Of a DNA stretch of 64,000 bases, positions 57,073 to 64,000 are shown piece by piece. This DNA is from Amycolatopsis suaedae. GTDB lineage: Bacteria > Actinomycetota > Actinomycetes > Mycobacteriales > Pseudonocardiaceae. Each line of letters starts with the position of its first letter. The stretch's first letter is position 1. The stretch lies in contig NZ_SFCC01000007.1 of assembly GCF_004214935.1 (NCBI RefSeq), forward strand, positions 1 through 64,000, given 5' to 3'. The position numbers were made by a program, and so were the translations under genes. A model generated the notes under the pieces. That model was given only the letters and a program-made list of their open reading frames with translations. It had not been told where the DNA came from and searched no databases.

Positions 57073-58796
57073 GCCGCGACCTCCTCGTGTGCGTTCCACA
57101 TGCGTGCGTACGGGCCCGGCGCCCCAAGTAGTTCGCCGTGCGTCCCGGTCTCCACGACCCGCCCGCCGTCGAGGACGACGATCCGGTCCGCGCCGGTGAT
57201 GGTGGACAGCCGGTGCGCGATGACCAGCACCGTGCGCCCGGCGACCAGCCGCGACAGGGCCTCCTGAATGGCGGCCTCCGACTCCGGGTCGGCGAACGCG
57301 GTCGCCTCGTCGAGCACCAGGACCGGCGTGTCCGCCAGCAGGGCCCTGGCGATGCTGACCCGCTGCGCCTCACCGCCGGAGAGGCGAGCGTCCTGGCCCA
57401 CCACCGAGTCGTAGCCACGCGGCAGCGCCGCGATCCGGTCGTGGATCCGAGCCGCACGGCAGGCCCGGACGACCTCGGCGTCGGTCGCCTCCGGGCGGCC
57501 GAGCGCGACGTTGTCCCTGATCGACCCGGCAACCAGCTGCACGTCCTGCAGCACGAACCCGACGTGGCGGTACAGCCGCTCCGGGGCGACGTCGCGGACG
57601 TCGGCGCCGCCGACGCGGATCGCACCGCTGGTGACGTCGTGGAACCGCAGCAGCAGGGTGGCCAGCGTCGACTTCCCCGAACCCGACGGCCCCACCAGCG
57701 CCGTCACCGTTCCCGGCTCGCAGGTGAAGCTCACGCCGTGCAGGACCTCGTGCCCGGCATAGGCGAACCGGACGCCGTCGTACTCGACCCTGCCGCCGGA
57801 CGGCCGCCGGGGCGACTCCGGGACCGGCAGCGCCGGGACGTCCAGCAGCTCCTGGATCCGCACCGCGGCGGCCGCTGCCGTGCGCTTGTTCAGCGCGCTG
57901 AACCCGAGTGGTTCGATGGCCACCGGGATCACGCACCCCAGCAGCACACCGGCCAGCGCCTCGCCGGGACTCACCCAGCCCTGGCCGACGAACCACGCAC
58001 CGCCGCCCACGGTGACCAGGCCGACCACGGGCGCGGACACCAGCAGTCCGGCGAGTGCCTCGATCCGGTTCATCGGCCGGACCCAGGCGGCGAAGAAGTC
58101 CGTGTACTCGGCGGCGGCACCGCGGTAGGCGGCGTGTGCCCTGCGCGCCCGGCCGAACGCCTTCACCACCGCGATTCCCGAGATGAACTCCACCACCGCG
58201 CCGCCCAGCCGCGCGTTGCTCTCGTCCATCTTGCGCAGGACCTCGTTGGAGCCGCGCTCCATCCAGGCATACGCCGCCGCGAACAGCGGGATGGTCGCCA
58301 CGGCGAGCAGGGCCAGCCGCCAGTCCAGGACGAGCAGGTAGGCCAGGGCACCGAGCGGCGTGACGACCGCGGCGGTCGTCTCCACGGCCTGGTGTGCCAC
58401 CAGCTGGTGCAGTGCGTCGACGTCACCCATCGCGGTTTTGCGCAGGCGTCCCGAGGAGTTGCGGGTGAACCAGCCGAGCGGGACGCGGCCGAGGTGGGCG
58501 ACCATCCCGCGGCGCAGGTCGGCCTGCAGCCGCACGTCGGCCACGTGCGTGATCGTCAGTGCCACGCTGGTGAACGCCGCGCGCAGCACCAGGCCCGCGA
58601 CGATCAGCACGGACACCAGGAGTACCCGGCCGGAGTCGACCGGTGTCGCCAGCAACGTGTCGGCCAGCTCGACGAGGCCGGCGAACGGCGCCAGCCCGGC
58701 CAGCGCGCCGAGGCCGCTGAGCACACACGCCAGCCGGACCCGCCCGGCGACGGGACGGCGCAGCTCCCGCAGCGCCTTCTTCGGATCGTGAGACAT
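57069..58796 (-). CDS. ABC half-transporter (type IV fold), first subunit
   Basis: A 575-residue partner: N-terminal six-helix domain (LGWFTRNSSGRLRKTAMGDVDALHQLVAHQ), ATPase with [19 protein letters not shown] and VLVLDEATAFADPE. The Asp after the Walker B Glu is replaced by FADPE, as in YbtP/IrtA-like proteins. No siderophore-reductase domain is fused. ATG at 58796 preferred over GTG at 58802 for spacing to AGGG. Encoded just after an AraC regulator, the layout of Ybt-type loci. Confidence 0.92.
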   Translation of the reverse strand: MSHDPKKALRELRRPVAGRVRLACVLSGLGALAGLAPFAGLVELADTLLATPVDSGRVLLVSVLIVAGLVLRAAFTSVALTITHVADVRLQADLRRGMVAHLGRVPLGWFTRNSSGRLRKTAMGDVDALHQLVAHQAVETTAAVVTPLGALAYLLVLDWRLALLAVATIPLFAAAYAWMERGSNEVLRKMDESNARLGGAVVEFISGIAVVKAFGRARRAHAAYRGAAAEYTDFFAAWVRPMNRIEALAGLLVSAPVVGLVTVGGGAWFVGQGWVSPGEALAGVLLGCVIPVAIEPLGFSALNKRTAAAAAVRIQELLDVPALPVPESPRRPSGGRVEYDGVRFAYAGHEVLHGVSFTCEPGTVTALVGPSGSGKSTLATLLLRFHDVTSGAIRVGGADVRDVAPERLYRHVGFVLQDVQLVAGSIRDNVALGRPEATDAEVVRACRAARIHDRIAALPRGYDSVVGQDARLSGGEAQRVSIARALLADTPVLVLDEATAFADPESEAAIQEALSRLVAGRTVLVIAHRLSTITGADRIVVLDGGRVVETGTHGELLGAPGPYARMWNAHEEVAA

Positions 58797-58816
58797 GCCC
58801 ACGACCCTGCCGGGAC

Positions 58817-59644
58817 TCAGCGCATGGTGTCTTGGACGATTGTTCCCCTCGCCGAACCGCCCTCAAGCCAGTCGCGGTACAGCGCGCCGGGCGTGTATCC
58901 GGCCAGTTCCCGCAGGTCCCGGGTGAGATGGGACTGGTCGGCGTAGCCGTAACGCAGGGCGACGTCGGCGGCCGGGATTCCCTCGGTGATGGCCTCGATG
59001 GCCGGTGCGAGGCGCACGATCTTCGCCGCCCGCTTCGGCGTCACGCCGATCTGGGCGGTGAACCGCGACCACAGGCGCTTGCGTGTCCAGCCGGTCTCGG
59101 CGGCGAGGTCACCGATCCGGCCGCGGCCGCCGGTGGCGACGAGCCCGCGCCAGGCGAAGGCCACCTCCGGGTCGACCGGACGGTTGGTGTCGAGCTTCCC
59201 GGCGAGCACCATGCGGAGCCGCCGGAACCGCTCGTCCCAGCGCGGCGCCGCCTCCAGCTCGGCTCGCAGCCGCCTGCCCTCGGCACCCCACAGGTCCTCG
59301 AACCCGACGACCGTGCCGGCCAGCTCGGCGCCCGCACCGCCGAGGACGGAATGCGCGGCCAGCGGTGAGAGGTGGATGTCCACACAGGCCACATCCCGGC
59401 CGTCCACCCGCACCGAGTTGACGCCCACCCCGCTCGCGATGCCGGCTTCGACCGGGCGCGTCCGGTCGATCCGCAGCTCGCCGTCGAAGACCAGCACGAT
59501 GGTCACCTTCGGCGAGGGCAGCACCCGCATGTCCAGGCCGCGCCCGGCGCGGTCGCGGTACCCGACCAGCTCGACGCCCTCGTACCCGGGCAGGCCGGAC
59601 CGGACGATGTCCCAGCCACCGCCCTGTTCAGCCTGCAGCACCAT
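58817..59644 (-). CDS. AraC-family transcriptional regulator
   Basis: A 275-residue protein with an N-terminal sensor domain (LPSPKVTIVLVFDGELRI) and C-terminal HTH (RIGDLAAETGWTRKRLWSRFTAQIGVTPKRAAKIVRL, then IPAADVALRYGYADQSHLTRDLRELAGYTPG). GATACT (59652-59657) is 7 nt before its ATG, suggesting a leaderless mRNA. Heads the ABC pair with 20 nt between, so it probably regulates their expression. Confidence 0.92.
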   Translation of the reverse strand: MVLQAEQGGGWDIVRSGLPGYEGVELVGYRDRAGRGLDMRVLPSPKVTIVLVFDGELRIDRTRPVEAGIASGVGVNSVRVDGRDVACVDIHLSPLAAHSVLGGAGAELAGTVVGFEDLWGAEGRRLRAELEAAPRWDERFRRLRMVLAGKLDTNRPVDPEVAFAWRGLVATGGRGRIGDLAAETGWTRKRLWSRFTAQIGVTPKRAAKIVRLAPAIEAITEGIPAADVALRYGYADQSHLTRDLRELAGYTPGALYRDWLEGGSARGTIVQDTMR

Positions 59645-59659
59645 GCTTCGCAGTATCCC

Positions 59660-60094
59660 TCAGTCGAGGCAGAACTCGTTGCCCTCGACGTCCTGCATCA
59701 CCAGGCACGACTCGTTGAACTCGTCGGCGACGAGCAGCCGCACGCGCCGCGCACCGAGCGGGATCAGCCGTGCGCACTCGGCCTCGAGCGCGGCGACACG
59801 TTCCTCACCCACGAGCCCGGTGCCGACCCGCACGTCCAGGTGCACCCGGTTCTTGACGACCTTGCCCTCGGGTACGCGCTGGAAGTACAGCCGGGGACCC
59901 ACGCCCTCCGGGTCCGCGCAGGCAAATGCGGCGCCCTGCCGCTCGGGCGGCTGCGCGCGATCGAACTCCTCCCAGCTGGCGAACCCGGTCGGTGGCGGCG
60001 GCACGACGTACCCCAGCACCTCGCACCAGAACCGGCCGACGCGCGCGGGTTCCGCGCAGTCGAAAGTGATCTGAACCTGCTTGACCGACCCCAT
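59660..60094 (-). CDS. VOC-family (glyoxalase-like) protein
   Basis: A 144-residue protein with the glyoxalase-like fold (PF18029-type): VQITFDCAEPARVGRFWCEVLGYVV, GPRLYFQRVPEGKVVKNRVHLDVRVG and the terminal VMQDVEGNEFCLD. His in NRVHLD and Glu in GNEFC are typical metal ligands. Specific substrate unknown. ATG at 60094; the longer frame precedes the -10. Lies 15 nt upstream of the AraC gene. Confidence 0.9.
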   Translation of the reverse strand: MGSVKQVQITFDCAEPARVGRFWCEVLGYVVPPPPTGFASWEEFDRAQPPERQGAAFACADPEGVGPRLYFQRVPEGKVVKNRVHLDVRVGTGLVGEERVAALEAECARLIPLGARRVRLLVADEFNESCLVMQDVEGNEFCLD

Positions 60095-60101
60095 GAACCC
60101 C

Positions 60102-60107
60102 AGCCTA
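60102..60107 (-). promoter_or_regulatory. Leaderless promoter of VOC gene
   Basis: Minus-strand TAGGCT, exactly 7 nt before the ATG at 60094, without a ribosome-binding site. Confidence 0.5.
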
Positions 60108-60120
60108 ACCGCGGGCGCGA

Positions 60121-61596
60121 CTAAATATCGTCGGCCGACAACGCGAGCCACAGTTCCAGCCGGTCCCGCGGAGAGTCCAGGCTGCGGCCGGCGACCCGTT
60201 CGGCCGACCGCAGCCGGGTCCGGATCGTGTTGCGGTGCACGCCGAGTACCGCGGCGGCGGCTTCGACGCTGCCCGCGTCGAGGTAGGCCCGCAGGGTCGC
60301 CGCGAGGTCCGCGCCGGTGCGCCGGTCGTGGTCACGCAGGGGGCCGAGCACGGCGGCGCTGAACGGCGCGAGCACGTCGGACGCGCGCAGCAGCCCCCAG
60401 GACGACACCGCGTCGGCGTCCACATAGGACTCCCCGGAAGGCAGGACGTCGGCGGCCCGGCGTGCCGCGGCCGCGACCCCGGTCACGTCGCCTGCCACGG
60501 CGGCACCGGCCCGTACGGCGGCGCCGGTCAGCTCGGCGGCCCGGTCGCGGACGCGGGCACCGAGCCCCGCCTGCGCGGGCAGGACGGCCACGACACCACC
60601 GGGTCGCGGCACCAGCAGGATCCGGTCGGTGTCCACACCGGCGGCGACGTCGGCGAGTGCGTCCAGCAGCACGCCCACGGGCTCGGCCGCCCCGTCCAGC
60701 GCGAACACCACCACCTCCAGCGGCTCGGGCGGCAACAGCGCCGCGTCCACCGGCGCACCGTCCAGCAGTGGCGCGAGCAGCCGCGCCCGCTGGGCGTGCA
60801 GGGCCGAGCGCAGCGCACGCAGGCCCAGCATGGTCATCGCCAGCAGCACGGCGGCGTGGTTGGCCAGCAACCGCTGGTGGACGGCGTCGCCCGGCGGGCA
60901 GGACAGGGCCAGCCAGCCCCTCGGCGGTCCGGCCAGGCCGATGCTGTGCACCAGCAGGTACTTCTCGCCGTCCTCGACGGCGGTGGCGGCCTGCGACCGG
61001 CCGCGGATCGACCCGGCCAGCTCCCGGGCCCTGGCGTGCCAGGGCCGCTCCCCCGCCGGGCGCGCCGCGCGGGTGCGGCCGTCCACGTCGAGCAGCAGCG
61101 CCTCGCCACCGACACCCCTGGCCAGCTCGGCGAGGATGCCGGCGTCGCCGGACCGCAGCGCGGCGCGGGCGATCGACTCCTGGACGGCGATCGCGTGCCG
61201 TTCCGCCCGCAACGCGGCCTCGGAGTGCCAGCGCGCGACGGCCTGGCTGACCGCGATGAACGGCGTCGTGCCCAGGACTGCCACCACCGGAAGGTCCCGC
61301 CTGCCCGCCTCGTCGAGCACTTCCGGCGGCAGCGCGTCCAGCACCTCGGCTGCGAAGCCCAGCCCGGCGGCACCGGCCGCGGCCAGCCGCCGGACGTAGG
61401 CCCGCCTGCCGCTCTCGTCGTCCGGCAGGCCGAGGCCGATGGTCAGGACCAGCTCACCGCCACGCAGCCAGGGCACCGGATCGGCGACCTCGATGGCGTG
61501 TGCCCAGGAGACCTCCCTGCCCAGGCCGGCCTCGCCCGCGAGCAGGCCCAGCTCCAGCCCGTCCATCCGCAGGACGTCGGCGACGGTGAGCGGCAT
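60121..61596 (-). CDS. PucR-family transcriptional regulator
   Basis: A 491-residue regulator: N-terminal PucR domain (MPLTVADVLRMDGLELGLLAGEAGL), a central GGDEF-like CdaR region and a C-terminal helix-turn-helix (RAYLDAGSVEAAAAVLGVHRNTIRTRLRSAERVAG). Family members control purine, allantoin or other nitrogen catabolism. ATG at 61596 with GGGGA 6 nt upstream. Divergent from the transporter-amidohydrolase ORF, its likely target. Confidence 0.92.
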   Translation of the reverse strand: MPLTVADVLRMDGLELGLLAGEAGLGREVSWAHAIEVADPVPWLRGGELVLTIGLGLPDDESGRRAYVRRLAAAGAAGLGFAAEVLDALPPEVLDEAGRRDLPVVAVLGTTPFIAVSQAVARWHSEAALRAERHAIAVQESIARAALRSGDAGILAELARGVGGEALLLDVDGRTRAARPAGERPWHARARELAGSIRGRSQAATAVEDGEKYLLVHSIGLAGPPRGWLALSCPPGDAVHQRLLANHAAVLLAMTMLGLRALRSALHAQRARLLAPLLDGAPVDAALLPPEPLEVVVFALDGAAEPVGVLLDALADVAAGVDTDRILLVPRPGGVVAVLPAQAGLGARVRDRAAELTGAAVRAGAAVAGDVTGVAAAARRAADVLPSGESYVDADAVSSWGLLRASDVLAPFSAAVLGPLRDHDRRTGADLAATLRAYLDAGSVEAAAAVLGVHRNTIRTRLRSAERVAGRSLDSPRDRLELWLALSADDI

Positions 61597-61610
61597 GACG
61601 GTCCCCGATC

Positions 61611-61623
61611 GTGCGAATCGCAC
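61611..61623. promoter_or_regulatory. Palindrome in the PucR/transporter intergenic region
   Basis: GTGCGAATCGCAC is a perfect 5-bp inverted repeat with AAT centre, 15 nt upstream of pucR and about 100 nt upstream of the transporter ORF. It may be the PucR operator. Confidence 0.4.
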
Positions 61624-61723
61624 AAAACAATCTTCGACGGAGTGCATATCGTACAGCCGTCGACCGGCGGGTTAGCGGTTAGCGTGCCACCGCTGAGATC
61701 CCCCGACGCAGTGGGAGCACCCC

Positions 61724-64000
61724 ATGACCGCACCGAGTGCCCGCCGCGCCGCCGCCGCGGCGTTCATCGGCACGACGATCGAGTGGTACGACTTCTACGC
61801 CTACTCCACGGCCGCGAGCCTGGTGTTCGGCACGCTGTTCTTCCCGCCGGACACCAGCCCGCTGGTCGGCCTGATGGCCTCGTTCGCCACCTACGCCGTC
61901 GGCTTCCTCGCCCGCCCGCTGGGCGGCCTGGTCTTCGGCCACTTCGGTGACCGGGTCGGGCGCAGGGCGGCCCTGGTGACCACGTTGCTGATCATGGGCG
62001 TGGCGACGTTCGCCGTCGGCCTGCTGCCCACCTACGCGACCGCGGGCGTCGTCGCCCCGCTGCTGCTGGTGCTGCTGCGGTTCGCGCAGGGACTCGCGGT
62101 CGGCGGCGAGTGGGGTGGCGCGGTGCTGATGGCCGTCGAGCACGCGCCGGAGAAGCACAAGACGTTCTACGGCTCGTTCGCCCAGCTCGGCAACCCGGCC
62201 GGCGCGCTGCTGGCGTCGGGCCTGTTCGGGCTGCTGTCCGCGCAGGGCGAGGACGCGCTGCGCGAGGGCGCGTGGCGGATCCCGTTCCTGCTGTCGGCCG
62301 TGCTGGTGATCGTCGGGCTGGTGATCCGGCTCAAGGTCGAGGAGTCGCCGGTGTTCGAGCGGGTGCGGGAGTCCGGCCCGGCCGAGCTGCCGGTCCGGGC
62401 CGCGCTGCGTACGTCGTGGCGGCAGATCCTGCGGGGTATCGGCGCGCTGCCGGTGGCCGTCGGCGGGTACTACATCGTGACGACGTTCCTGCTGGCGTAC
62501 TCCACGACCGATCTGAAGGTGAGTGAGCAACTGGTGCTCACCGGGCTGACCGTGGCCTCGTTCGTGGAGCTGGTGGCCACGGTCGGGGTGGCCTGGCTGG
62601 GCGACCGGCTGGGCAGCCGCCGGGTGGTCATCGCCGGGCTCGCGGGAGTGGCGGTACTGGCCACGCCACAGTTCCTGGTGATGGACAGCGGTTCGACGGC
62701 GCTGATCTTCACCGTGCTGGCGGTGATGCGGCTGGTGATGGCCGCGACCTACGGGCCGATCGCGGCGATCCTCGCGCAGCTGTTCCCCGCTCGTGCCCGC
62801 TACACCAGCATCTCACTGTCCTATCAGGTCGCCGGCGCCGTCTTCGGCGGGTTCGCGCCGCTGGCCTGCACCGCGCTGCTGGCCGCGTTCGGCTCGGTGG
62901 CGCCGGTGATCGTCCTGCTGGTCGTGATGTGCCTGGTCAGCATCGCCTGCCTGCGCGGTGCCCCGCAGGTCCGCGACGACGTCAACGAACAGGAGCTCGC
63001 GCCCGTGACTGACGTCCTGATCACCAACGCCCGCGTCCTCACCATGGACGCGGCGCGGCCGGAGGCCGGTGCCGTGCTCGTCCGTGACGGGGTCGTCGCC
63101 GCGCTCGGCGACACCGCGACGGCTTCGGCCGGGGCACACCGGATCGACGCCCACGGCGCGACCGTGCTCCCCGGGTTCGTCGACCCGCACAACCACCTGC
63201 TGTCGACGGCGGAGTCACTGGCCGCCGAGGACGCGAGCTACCCCACAGTGTCCACTGTGGACGAACTGGTGGACATGGTGGCGACGGCCGCAGCGCGTAC
63301 CCCGCCGGGACAGTGGATCCGCGCGTTCGGGATGGACGACGCCAAGTACCCCGAGGGCAGGCCCACCCGGCAGCGGCTGGACGAGGCCACCACCGAGCAC
63401 CCGGTGATCGTCTACCACGTGTCCGGGCACCAGGCCGTGGTGAACTCCGCGGCACTGTCCTGGCGCGGCATCGGCAGCGACGTGACCGACCCCGCGGGCG
63501 GCCGGTTCGTCCGCGACGCCGCGGGCAGGCTCACCGGGATGGTGCTCGACTCGGCCATGCAGCTGTTGCTGCCGCTGGCCGTCGAGATCGGCTGTCACGG
63601 CCCGAACTTCCACACCGAGCTGCCGTTCGAGCAGCTGTCGGCGTGGCTGCGTGACGCGGGTGAGGCCTACCTGTCGGCCGGCCTGACCACGGTCGCCGAT
63701 CCGCAGGTGTCGGCACGGGAGATGCGCGTCTACCGCGCCGCGCGAGCGGGCGGCTGGCTGCCGGTGCGTACCGTCGCCATGCCGCTGTCGCACCAGCTGG
63801 ACGCGCTCACGTCGGCGGGGCTGGCCGGGCCGTTCGGCGACGACTGGCTCAGTCTCGGGGCGATGAAGTTCTACTCCGACGGCACGCTCATCGGCGGGAC
63901 GGCAGCGTTCAGCGAGCCCTACGGCGAGCACGGCGAGTTCACCGGAAGCCTGTACTGGGCGGCCGATCAGCTGACCGAGCTGGTCGAACGGGCCGCTCGC
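61724..64000 (+). CDS. MHS-family MFS transporter fused in frame to YtcJ-like amidohydrolase (runs off window)
   Basis: One open frame of 759 codons with no stop before the window ends. Residues 1 to about 415 form a metabolite:proton symporter: GTTIEWYDFYAYSTAA, GHFGDRVGRRAAL, RFAQGLAVGGEWGGAVLMAVE and about 12 membrane helices. A short acidic linker (about 415-427) leads into an amidohydrolase beginning TDVLITNARVLTMDAARPEAGAVLV at 429, with metal ligands His489 and His491 in PGFVDPHNHLL, and QWIRAFGMDDAKYPEGRPTR, VYHVSGHQAVVNSAAL as in YtcJ. The amidohydrolase would lie in the cytoplasm. AGGAG (62991-62995) and GTG (63005) would also allow separate translation. Divergent from PucR, suggesting a nitrogen-compound uptake and hydrolysis module. 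Confidence 0.85.
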   Translation, partial: MTAPSARRAAAAAFIGTTIEWYDFYAYSTAASLVFGTLFFPPDTSPLVGLMASFATYAVGFLARPLGGLVFGHFGDRVGRRAALVTTLLIMGVATFAVGLLPTYATAGVVAPLLLVLLRFAQGLAVGGEWGGAVLMAVEHAPEKHKTFYGSFAQLGNPAGALLASGLFGLLSAQGEDALREGAWRIPFLLSAVLVIVGLVIRLKVEESPVFERVRESGPAELPVRAALRTSWRQILRGIGALPVAVGGYYIVTTFLLAYSTTDLKVSEQLVLTGLTVASFVELVATVGVAWLGDRLGSRRVVIAGLAGVAVLATPQFLVMDSGSTALIFTVLAVMRLVMAATYGPIAAILAQLFPARARYTSISLSYQVAGAVFGGFAPLACTALLAAFGSVAPVIVLLVVMCLVSIACLRGAPQVRDDVNEQELAPVTDVLITNARVLTMDAARPEAGAVLVRDGVVAALGDTATASAGAHRIDAHGATVLPGFVDPHNHLLSTAESLAAEDASYPTVSTVDELVDMVATAAARTPPGQWIRAFGMDDAKYPEGRPTRQRLDEATTEHPVIVYHVSGHQAVVNSAALSWRGIGSDVTDPAGGRFVRDAAGRLTGMVLDSAMQLLLPLAVEIGCHGPNFHTELPFEQLSAWLRDAGEAYLSAGLTTVADPQVSAREMRVYRAARAGGWLPVRTVAMPLSHQLDALTSAGLAGPFGDDWLSLGAMKFYSDGTLIGGTAAFSEPYGEHGEFTGSLYWAADQLTELVERAAR

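Noticed and set aside
62930..63010. A frameshift as the cause of the transporter-amidohydrolase fusion
   Set aside because: The in-frame linker has normal codon composition and an acidic tail, whereas the shifted frame gives a basic Arg/Ser/Thr string. A simple stop loss remains possible and is noted in the finding.

Overview
The window is high-GC DNA from an actinomycete. Gene order (argC-J-B-D-F-R-G-H; infC-rpmI-rplT-rRNA methyltransferase-pheS-pheT; tyrS beside an rRNA operon leader), frequent GTG starts and many ATGA/GTGA gene junctions point to the Pseudonocardiaceae, most likely Amycolatopsis or a close relative. The genus is inferred from organisation, not from a search.

Layout. 1-290: structured leader of an rRNA operon on the minus strand; the 16S gene itself lies left of the window. 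358-3900: minus-strand run of flavin oxidoreductase, VOC protein, 3-methyladenine glycosylase and tyrS. 3978-4685: divergent TetR regulator. 4654-13007: complete arginine operon, driven by a leaderless promoter that overlaps an ARG box. 13193-17612: DUF4240 gene and a FecBCDE-type metal/siderophore importer. 17717-19766: AlkD-like glycosylase and an MFS exporter. 19846-25695: phenylalanyl-tRNA synthetase and the infC (AUU start)-rpmI-rplT operon. 25961-29483: DUF1844 protein, HOT-type iron alcohol dehydrogenase, GntR regulator and ACC deaminase, with a 173-bp hairpin filling the gntR-acdS spacer.

29848-42330 is a catabolic island. One arm (sugar kinase, IclR regulator, RidA) diverges from D-serine-dehydratase-like enzyme, N-acyl-D-amino-acid deacylase, GntP permease and a Tat-exported lactonase. 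Next comes a DasABC-like sugar importer with a GH20 hexosaminidase. Both main promoters carry the same pair of 15-bp operators spaced 21 bp apart, and the sugar promoter also has a near-perfect DasR (dre) site. This suggests joint control of D-amino-acid and amino-sugar salvage.

42327-54207: small membrane genes, a truncated TetR remnant, a dicarboxylate two-component system with DctA, cupin, uvrA, a metallo-beta-lactamase protein, a VapBC-like pair, an MFS exporter and an AraC regulator. 54206-55325: a TetR regulator, three copies of its presumed operator and a DUF1348 gene. 55345-60094: AraC regulator with two half-ABC exporters/importers, and a VOC gene. 60121-64000: PucR regulator diverging from an unusual ORF in which an MHS-family transporter runs in frame, without a stop, into a YtcJ-like amidohydrolase that leaves the window.

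Non-coding structure is prominent: three classes of perfect hairpin repeat confined to intergenic DNA, at least eight genes with a -10 hexamer exactly 7 nt before the start codon (leaderless mRNAs), and a palindrome TCCACWGTGGA embedded in unrelated genes with rare codons. No tRNA, CRISPR array, transposase or prophage was seen.
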